Assembly: GCA_002331625.1 (NCBI GenBank)
Contig: DCZN01000039.1
Span: forward strand, 23,622 to 35,222
Length of the DNA: 11,601 nucleotides
DNA from: Nitrospira sp. UBA2083
GTDB lineage: Bacteria > Nitrospirota > Nitrospiria > Nitrospirales > Nitrospiraceae
Reading direction: 5' to 3'
Shown here: piece after piece, positions 6,735-11,601 of the stretch
Numbering within the stretch: the first letter of the stretch is position 1
Layout: the number at the start of each line of letters is the position of its first letter
Notes under the pieces: model-generated
Seen by the model: the letters and a program-made list of their open reading frames with translations, nothing else
What the model was told of the DNA's origin: nothing
The model's database searches: none
Translations under genes and position numbers: made by a program

Positions 6735-7013
6735 ATGACCATCTCGAATGGTGACGCGCCGGACAGCACGACCCGCACGAACCGTCCACCGACTCAAGAT
6801 TGGTTGGTACAACTCCAACAATTGGCGGACACGCTTGTGCTCTGCCCCGCAAATATTGCCAAGCGATGCGAGCTGGCTACGTTGCTAGAACAACTTGGTC
6901 AGCAGGAGGAGGCGTTGGTCCATTGGAAAACGGTTCTGTTTTCCGAGCCAAACAACTTAATGGCGCGAGAGGGGTCAGCCCGCTGTCGACAATGGATGGG
7001 TCGGTCGCTTTAG
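6735..7013 (+). CDS. Small TPR-containing protein
   Basis: This encodes a 92-aa protein with a good ribosome site, AAGGA 7 nt before the ATG. Residues 1-20 are polar and Pro/Thr-rich. From about residue 40 the sequence shows tetratricopeptide-repeat periodicity (CELATLLEQLGQQEEALVHW and the following helix pair, with P72 ending the first repeat), enough for one complete TPR and flanking helices. TPRs mediate protein-protein contacts. There is no signal peptide or membrane segment, so it is probably cytoplasmic. It is the first gene after the candidate sigma-54 promoter and lies upstream of the hyf-like genes, so it may be an accessory or assembly factor for that complex; this is inference. 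It resembles no specific named protein I can identify. Confidence 0.75.
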   Translation: MTISNGDAPDSTTRTNRPPTQDWLVQLQQLADTLVLCPANIAKRCELATLLEQLGQQEEALVHWKTVLFSEPNNLMAREGSARCRQWMGRSL

Positions 7014-7137
7014 TTTACCGCCTAGGGTGTTGGGATGAAGGACGCTCGCGGATAAGGCAGCATTTCAAAATTGGTCTCAGGAAGAATATTGGGGGCACGG
7101 TGAGTCCCCACGGAACATACAGAGGCCGGAAAGGAGC

Positions 7138-7491
7138 ATGAGGTCATGGCAGGACATGCCAACGTCGTCGCGGTGCAGCATCCGAGTGGCGCTGATCTGG
7201 TTCGATCTCTCCACGGGGGCCGTCGTAACGACTCACGTTGGATTGCGGGAAACATTGCGTCATGGTCTACGGGACTGGACGGGCCGGGTCATGCAGACAC
7301 CAGACGGACAGGCCTTTCTCTTGGCTGTGTACGATCATTTTTTTCTCAAAGGATATCGTGTTCATTGGTTCAGTGCTCGAGGGGCGATCGGCACACCCCC
7401 TCCTATCGTGTGTAGAGCAAAAGCGAGCTTGGGGCAAAGCGCTACAACAAATATCCTAATACCGGCAGAAGATTTGAGCGACAGTTGCTAA
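7138..7491 (+). CDS. Hypothetical protein, start and frame uncertain
   Basis: This encodes up to 117 aa. Residues about 18-78 read as a coherent small domain (ALIWFDLSTG, then DWTGRVMQTPDGQAFLLAVY and FFLKGYRVHW), which argues for real coding. The last about 35 residues look less protein-like. I do not recognise a family. The start is doubtful: the AAAGGAG at 7130-7136 sits only 1 nt before ATG 7138 but 9 nt before ATG 7146, which opens a different frame (89 codons). ATG 7156 is another in-frame option. The frame is also open upstream to 7039 without a normal start codon. A frameshift joining the 7146 frame to this one is possible, so the gene may be decayed. It lies between the TPR gene and the 35-aa peptide, all co-oriented with hyfB. 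Confidence 0.4.
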   Translation: MRSWQDMPTSSRCSIRVALIWFDLSTGAVVTTHVGLRETLRHGLRDWTGRVMQTPDGQAFLLAVYDHFFLKGYRVHWFSARGAIGTPPPIVCRAKASLGQSATTNILIPAEDLSDSC

Positions 7492-7548
7492 TGGATGCCA
7501 ACCTTCACCACTACGTTCGTGTTCACTGAAATACGCAGGAGGCTGATC

Positions 7549-7656
7549 GTGGGAGACAATGAAACGCGGGCATGGCAGGCTTGGAAAATGACGTGCGCTA
7601 CAGTGCTGGTCATTGCGCTGTTGTTAACCGTTGTGCATCTCGTGGTGGGGGGGTGA
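7549..7656 (+). CDS. 35-aa single-span membrane peptide
   Basis: A GTG start at 7549 is preceded by a perfect AGGAGG (7537-7542) with a 6-nt spacer, the best ribosome site in the window. The 35-residue product begins with a polar stretch MGDNETRAWQAWK and continues as one hydrophobic helix (about 16-33) containing a single histidine (H30), ending in GG at the TGA (7654-7656). The N-terminus is probably cytoplasmic or amphipathic. Small one-span proteins often stabilise membrane complexes, as CydX and KdpF do. Its position 143 nt before hyfB suggests a subunit or assembly aid of the Hyf-like complex, but this is inference. Too short for most gene callers. Confidence 0.6.
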   Translation: MGDNETRAWQAWKMTCATVLVIALLLTVVHLVVGG

Positions 7657-7799
7657 TGCGAAATTGTGGCCCTGTGACCTCTGGAATGCGCATACAGAGG
7701 GAGGGATCATCTTTGTGTTTTATCAAATGTAGAGTGTAACGGCATCCTCCAATTGACCCTACGAGGATGTGACGCGAACCCGGGGCCTCAAGCGATCGT

Positions 7800-9824
7800 A
7801 TGCTGAATCTGTTGTGGCTTCTTCTCGGCGGATATGTGGCCGGGATACTGCTGCCCCTCTGTCTGCAAGGGCGGCCCGAGTCTCAACGTCTCACAAGCAG
7901 TGTTGCCGCCATCGTCGCGACCAGTGCAGGTGTCGCTCTTGGGCTCTTTGGCCTCACGTCTTTGGAACCCGTTACCGGCTCCCTCGCTTCCACAATTCCG
8001 CAACTCACCTTGGCAATTCGACTCGATTCACTCGCGGCGTTCTTCGTCTTCACGATCTCCCTTGTTGGTCTTGCTGCGTCGATTTATGCCATTGGATACC
8101 TACGGCATTTCGAGGGACAGACATCAATTACCGCGCTCGGATCGCTCTTTAACGCCTATCTCCTTTGTATGACGTTTGTCGTCCTGGCAAACAACGGCTT
8201 CTTCTTTTTGCTTGCCTGGGAACTCATGTCGCTGCTGTCCTATTTTCTCGTAGTTACACAACACCAGAAGGCGGAGGTGCGGTACGCCGGATTGTTCTAT
8301 GTGATCATGACGCATATCGGAACCGCGTTCATTGTCGTGGCGTTCCTGGTCTTCTTCCAGAGTGCCGGATCGTTCTCGTTTGAAGCCTTCCGGCATCCTG
8401 GACACCCCTTGTCCGAGGGCATGAGGACCCTCGTATTTCTAATGACCTTAATCGGATTCGGCACGAAGGCTGGAATCGTGCCGCTCCATGTGTGGTTGCC
8501 CTATGCGCATCCGGTGGCACCCTCGCACGTCTCTGCCGTGATGTCCGGTGTCATGATCAAGACTGCGATCTATGGTCTGATCCGCGTGTATTTCGATTTC
8601 TTCGGTGGACAGTTCCCATGGTGGTGGGGCTTCACTGTGCTGTTCCTCGGTGCCACATCGGCATTACTAGGTGTGATGTATGCGTTGATGGAACATGACC
8701 TCAAAAGACTCCTCGCGTTTCACAGTGTGGAAAACATCGGGATCATCCTATTAGGCATCGGAGCCGGCATGATCTTTCAGTCTTATGGGTTGAAGGAACT
8801 GGCTGCGCTCGGACTGCTGGCTGGGCTCTACCATACGATCAATCACGCCCTGTTTAAGGCCTTACTGTTCCTAGGGGCCGGCTCGCTGCTCTATGCGACA
8901 CAGACGCGCAATATGGAGGAATATGGCGGATTACTTCGGCGCATGCCTTGGACAGGGTTCTTTTTTTTGATCGGGGCCGTGTCAATTGCTGCTCTTCCTC
9001 CCACCAACGGATTTGTGAGTGAATGGCTGGTGTTCCAAACTCTCTTTCTCAGTTTTCAGATTCCAACCGTATTTCTCAAACTGATGCTGCCGATCGCAGC
9101 AGCGATCTTGGCCCTCACCGGCGTGCTGGCCTTGGCCTGTTTCGCAAAAGCCTTCGGGATTGCGTTTCTTGCGCAGCCACGAAGTACGCATGCCCGTCAT
9201 GCTGAGGAGGTTCCGGTTCCAATGCGTATGGGGATGGGTATTTTGGCGACTCTTTGTGTGGCGCTGGGCATTGCCCCGATGGTGGTGCCTCTGTTGGATC
9301 GAGTTATTGCTTCCCTGGCGGGGATCTCAATCGCAAGCAAGGTCTTGGCAATCGATGGATGGGCGCTAGCCCCGGTGAATGTCGAATTTTCAAGCCTGTC
9401 CACCCCGGTACTTGCGCTGCTGCTTGTTGTGTCGGCGATATTGGGATGGGGACTCGCCGTCGCACTCGGTGGTCGTCTCACAACACGCCGTTCCAAATCC
9501 TGGGGCTGCGGGATCACCCTCACACCCCGGATGGAATACACCGCAACCGGTTTCGTCCAGCCGATCAAACGAGTGTTCAGTACGATTTATCAGCCGACAG
9601 TGAAGCTCGAAACGGAGTTTCTTGCCGAGTCACGATACTTCGCCAAACGGCGACACTTTGAATTTCATATCGAACCGATCTTTGAGAAGTATCTCTACGA
9701 TCCCTTGGTCGCATTCTTTGGGACGATGGCCGACCGTCTGAAGGTGATCCAGGGGGGCAATCTGCATCTCTACCTGACGTATATTTTCGTCACACTCATC
9801 GCCTTACTGTTGCTCGCGGTGTAA
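7800..9824 (+). CDS. hyfB: Hydrogenase-4-like antiporter subunit HyfB (NuoM/NuoL family)
   Basis: This encodes a 674-aa polytopic membrane protein of the Mrp-antiporter/complex I family. The conserved core includes E141 in WELMSLLSY, K223 in GTKAGIVPLHVWLP, K254 in MIKTAIYG, HDLKRLLAFHSVENIG (299-314), K353 in NHALFKALLF and PPTNGFVSEW. These are the Glu and Lys residues of the proton-translocating half-channels. The long C-terminal tail (from about residue 560) with EPIFEKYLYDPL and a last membrane helix is characteristic of HyfB/HycC-type subunits rather than plain NuoM. ATG 7800 is the first in-frame start; its ribosome site is weak. It is followed after 3 nt by the NuoH-like gene. It probably couples redox chemistry of the complex to H+ or Na+ movement across the inner membrane. 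Confidence 0.9.
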   Translation: MLNLLWLLLGGYVAGILLPLCLQGRPESQRLTSSVAAIVATSAGVALGLFGLTSLEPVTGSLASTIPQLTLAIRLDSLAAFFVFTISLVGLAASIYAIGYLRHFEGQTSITALGSLFNAYLLCMTFVVLANNGFFFLLAWELMSLLSYFLVVTQHQKAEVRYAGLFYVIMTHIGTAFIVVAFLVFFQSAGSFSFEAFRHPGHPLSEGMRTLVFLMTLIGFGTKAGIVPLHVWLPYAHPVAPSHVSAVMSGVMIKTAIYGLIRVYFDFFGGQFPWWWGFTVLFLGATSALLGVMYALMEHDLKRLLAFHSVENIGIILLGIGAGMIFQSYGLKELAALGLLAGLYHTINHALFKALLFLGAGSLLYATQTRNMEEYGGLLRRMPWTGFFFLIGAVSIAALPPTNGFVSEWLVFQTLFLSFQIPTVFLKLMLPIAAAILALTGVLALACFAKAFGIAFLAQPRSTHARHAEEVPVPMRMGMGILATLCVALGIAPMVVPLLDRVIASLAGISIASKVLAIDGWALAPVNVEFSSLSTPVLALLLVVSAILGWGLAVALGGRLTTRRSKSWGCGITLTPRMEYTATGFVQPIKRVFSTIYQPTVKLETEFLAESRYFAKRRHFEFHIEPIFEKYLYDPLVAFFGTMADRLKVIQGGNLHLYLTYIFVTLIALLLLAV

Positions 9825-9827
9825 CTG

Positions 9828-10778
9828 ATGTTCGACACGATCCTTCTCCTCGTGGCCCAAACAACCGTCTTACTGACCATCTCGCCGTTTCTTGTAGGAT
9901 TGATCCGCAAGGTCAAAGCACGGTTGCAATTGCGGCGGGGCGCGAGCGTCCTTCAACCCTATGCTGATTTGGCAAAGCTCTTTCAAAAGCAACCGGTGAT
10001 TTCGACTACCACCTCATGGGTCTTCACGGCGACGCCGTATATCGTGTTCGCCTCCACGTTGACTGCGGGTCTCCTGGTCCCGACGTTCACCTCACAGACA
10101 CCCGTGAACTTCGCGGGAAACATCATTGCGCTGGTATATCTCTTGGCCTTGGGCACGTTTTTCTTGATTCTGGCGGGACTTGATTCCGGATCGCCGTTTG
10201 GCGGGATGGGCAGCAGCAGGGAAGCGATCGTGGCGTCGCTGACCGAGCCGGCGATGATCCTATCCATCTTTGCCATCGCACTGACTGCCGGCTCCACCAA
10301 TCTCAGCACGGTGGTTCATAAGACTGCGGTGCTGGAAGGTATCGTGACGGACCCATCGCCGCATCTGATGGCACTGGCATCCCTCTTGATCGTGGCGCTC
10401 GCCGAGACAGGACGGGTGCCGGTCGATAATCCAGCAACACATCTCGAACTCACGATGATTCATGAAGCCATGGTCCTTGAATACTCAGGGCGCTATCTCG
10501 CCCTACTCGAATGGGCAGCCGGTCTGAAACTAGCCGTGTTCCTTTCTTTGATCGCCAACGTCTTTGCGCCATGGGGCATCGCGACGACGGTGACATCCAC
10601 CGCCATGGGAATCGGGCTCCTGGTGTATGTGGTGAAGACCTCCGCACTGGCCGTGTCAATCGGGGTCATCGAATGCATGTTCGCAAAGTTGCGTCTGTTT
10701 CGAGTCACGGATCTGTTGGGCGTGGCGTTTATCCTCGCACTACTCGGGTTGCTGTTCTTTTACATTCTTCGGAGCTGA
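9828..10778 (+). CDS. hyfC: Hydrogenase-4-like subunit HyfC (NuoH/HycD family)
   Basis: This encodes a 316-aa membrane protein with about eight predicted spans. Family landmarks are QLRRGASVLQPYADLAKLF (about 34-52), GMGSSREAI (126-134) and the acidic loop ETGRVPVDNPATHLELTMIH (193-212) with E193, D200 and E207, followed by E213. In NuoH/HycD proteins this subunit links the hydrophilic catalytic arm to the antiporter subunits. The gene starts 3 nt after the hyfB stop and ends 4 nt before hyfE, so it is clearly in the same operon. Length is normal for the family and no key residue appears lost. Confidence 0.9.
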   Translation: MFDTILLLVAQTTVLLTISPFLVGLIRKVKARLQLRRGASVLQPYADLAKLFQKQPVISTTTSWVFTATPYIVFASTLTAGLLVPTFTSQTPVNFAGNIIALVYLLALGTFFLILAGLDSGSPFGGMGSSREAIVASLTEPAMILSIFAIALTAGSTNLSTVVHKTAVLEGIVTDPSPHLMALASLLIVALAETGRVPVDNPATHLELTMIHEAMVLEYSGRYLALLEWAAGLKLAVFLSLIANVFAPWGIATTVTSTAMGIGLLVYVVKTSALAVSIGVIECMFAKLRLFRVTDLLGVAFILALLGLLFFYILRS

Positions 10779-10782
10779 ACGA

Positions 10783-11448
10783 ATGCAGGTGCTTACTTCC
10801 ATTGGATCGCAACTCGTCGACTTGTGCTCGGCCTTGCTCTTGTTGACCTGTTTCGCGATTGTGGCACAACGGCGGCTCTCAGCCTGCGTTGACCTGTTCG
10901 CGCTGCAGTCGGCCTTTCTCGTCGTGACCGCGGCCCTGGTGGCCTATTTGACCGGGAACCAGCACATCTATATTGCGGCGGCGCTGACCGGTGTCATTAA
11001 AGTGCTCATCATTCCTCGAGTCCTCAAGAAAGTCATTGATCACCTCAACGTCAAACGGGAACTGGTGATGCACGTGAACGTGCCAACCGGACTATTGATT
11101 TGCGGCGGTCTGGTTATGTTGGCCTTTTTCATCGCGCAGCCAATCCTTCCACTGGGACCCCTCCTTACGCGAGATTCTTTAGCGATCGCCCTTGCGATCG
11201 TTCTCATTGGATTGTTTACCATGATCGCAAGACAAAAGGCGGTTTCCCAACTGGTGGGCTTTCTCGTCCTGGAAAACGGACTGTTTCTGGGCGCGACCGC
11301 CGCGACCTATGGCATGCCGTTGGTCGTCGAACTCGGTGTGTTCTTTGATGTGCTCATTGCCACATTGATTGCAGGAATCTATACGAATCGCTTGCAGGAT
11401 GCATTCGACAGTGTGGATACAGACCGACTCACCGTCCTGAAAGAATAG
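10783..11448 (+). CDS. hyfE: Hydrogenase-4-like subunit HyfE (NuoK-like)
   Basis: This encodes a 221-aa membrane protein. The N-terminal half carries hydrophobic spans with the segment ALTGVIKVLIIPRVLKK (about 67-83), and the C-terminal half is NuoK-like (IARQKAVSQLVGFLVLENG, 148-166, with E164; ELGVFFDVLIATLIAG, 183-198, with E183). Both membrane-embedded glutamates fit a role in ion translocation. HyfE is the usual partner between HyfC and HyfF in hydrogenase-4 type operons, and the gene order here agrees. The ATG is 4 nt after hyfC. The hydrophilic tail after residue 201 is short. Confidence 0.88.
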   Translation: MQVLTSIGSQLVDLCSALLLLTCFAIVAQRRLSACVDLFALQSAFLVVTAALVAYLTGNQHIYIAAALTGVIKVLIIPRVLKKVIDHLNVKRELVMHVNVPTGLLICGGLVMLAFFIAQPILPLGPLLTRDSLAIALAIVLIGLFTMIARQKAVSQLVGFLVLENGLFLGATAATYGMPLVVELGVFFDVLIATLIAGIYTNRLQDAFDSVDTDRLTVLKE

Positions 11449-11459
11449 CCGAGGTCGTC

Positions 11460-11601
11460 GTGATAATCGCAGTCGTGGTTTTATTGATTGCCCCGCTGCT
11501 CGCAGGAGGGCTGAGTCTGGTCGTCCACCGCTCTGCATGGCTCCACGGGATCAACCTCACGAGTATAGGTGCTCTCGTCACCGCAGAAACCGTGCTCACC
11601 C
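11460..11601 (+). CDS. hyfF: HyfF-like antiporter subunit, 5' part only
   Basis: A GTG at 11460, preceded by GAGG with a 5-nt spacer, opens a frame that runs off the right edge after 47 codons. The product begins MIIAVVVLLIAPLLAGGLSL, a hydrophobic first span like that of NuoL/NuoM-type proteins. It lies 11 nt after hyfE. Position in the hyfB-C-E order predicts hyfF, a second antiporter-like subunit. The identification rests mainly on gene order because too little sequence is present for family motifs. Confidence 0.6.
   Translation, partial: MIIAVVVLLIAPLLAGGLSLVVHRSAWLHGINLTSIGALVTAETVLT

Noticed and set aside
6459..6821. A 120-aa minus-strand frame crossing the start of the TPR gene
   Set aside because: It overlaps a gene with a good ribosome site and TPR pattern on the other strand, and its own composition (Arg/Val-rich, no domain) suggests a chance frame.
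7678..7700. Hairpin CCTCTG/CAGAGG upstream of hyfB
   Set aside because: Only 6 pairs with an 11-nt loop and no adjacent T-run; not enough for a terminator or riboswitch call.
7713..7742. Possible sigma-70 promoter TTGTGT ... TAACGG before hyfB
   Set aside because: The -10 hexamer is too far from consensus at both acceptable spacings.

Overview
The window looks like a chromosomal segment of a chemolithoautotrophic Gram-negative bacterium, most probably Nitrospira or a close relative (Nitrospirota). This is an inference from gene content and from short GCGCGCA/GGGCGAGCA-type intergenic repeats at the left end. No rRNA, tRNA or marker gene is present to prove it. Base composition is moderately GC-rich. 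I saw no insertion sequence, prophage, CRISPR array or tRNA.

Left part (1-2943, leftward genes). After a repeat-bearing non-coding end (1-284) come three tightly packed leftward genes: an orphan CbbQ/NirQ/NorQ-type AAA+ ATPase, a DUF167/YggU-family protein, and a small glycine-zipper lipoprotein. Upstream of them, also leftward, is a secreted protein with a cupredoxin domain (amicyanin-like C-x2-H-x2-M copper motif) followed by a carboxypeptidase-regulatory-like beta-sandwich.

Middle (2944-6734). A 534-bp divergent intergenic region precedes a rightward two-component system: a membrane-bound PAS histidine kinase, overlapping by 4 bp with an NtrC-type sigma-54-dependent response regulator (receiver, GAFTGA AAA+ domain, Fis-type HTH). 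A 414-bp gap follows.

Right part (6735-11601, rightward genes). A small TPR protein, a poorly resolved ~117-aa protein and a 35-aa single-span membrane peptide (strong AGGAGG ribosome site) precede the start of a hydrogenase-4-like membrane module: hyfB, hyfC, hyfE and the first 47 codons of hyfF. These are complex I-related antiporter-like (HyfB, HyfF), NuoH-like (HyfC) and NuoK-like (HyfE) subunits. The catalytic HyfG/HyfI-type subunits would lie beyond the right edge, so it cannot be decided here whether this is a true group 4 [NiFe]-hydrogenase or a hydrogenase-related complex without a Ni-Fe site.

The most interesting signal is regulatory. The palindrome TGCAA-N3-TTGCA occurs once in each of the two gaps flanking the two-component genes. 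Each copy lies roughly 105-117 bp upstream of a GG-N10-GC sigma-54-like -24/-12 element, one pointing left to the cupredoxin gene and one pointing right to the TPR/hyf genes. The two distances differ by about one helical turn. The simplest hypothesis is that the encoded sigma-54 activator controls both the copper protein and the Hyf-like complex. The palindrome match is seen directly; the promoters and the regulon are inference.
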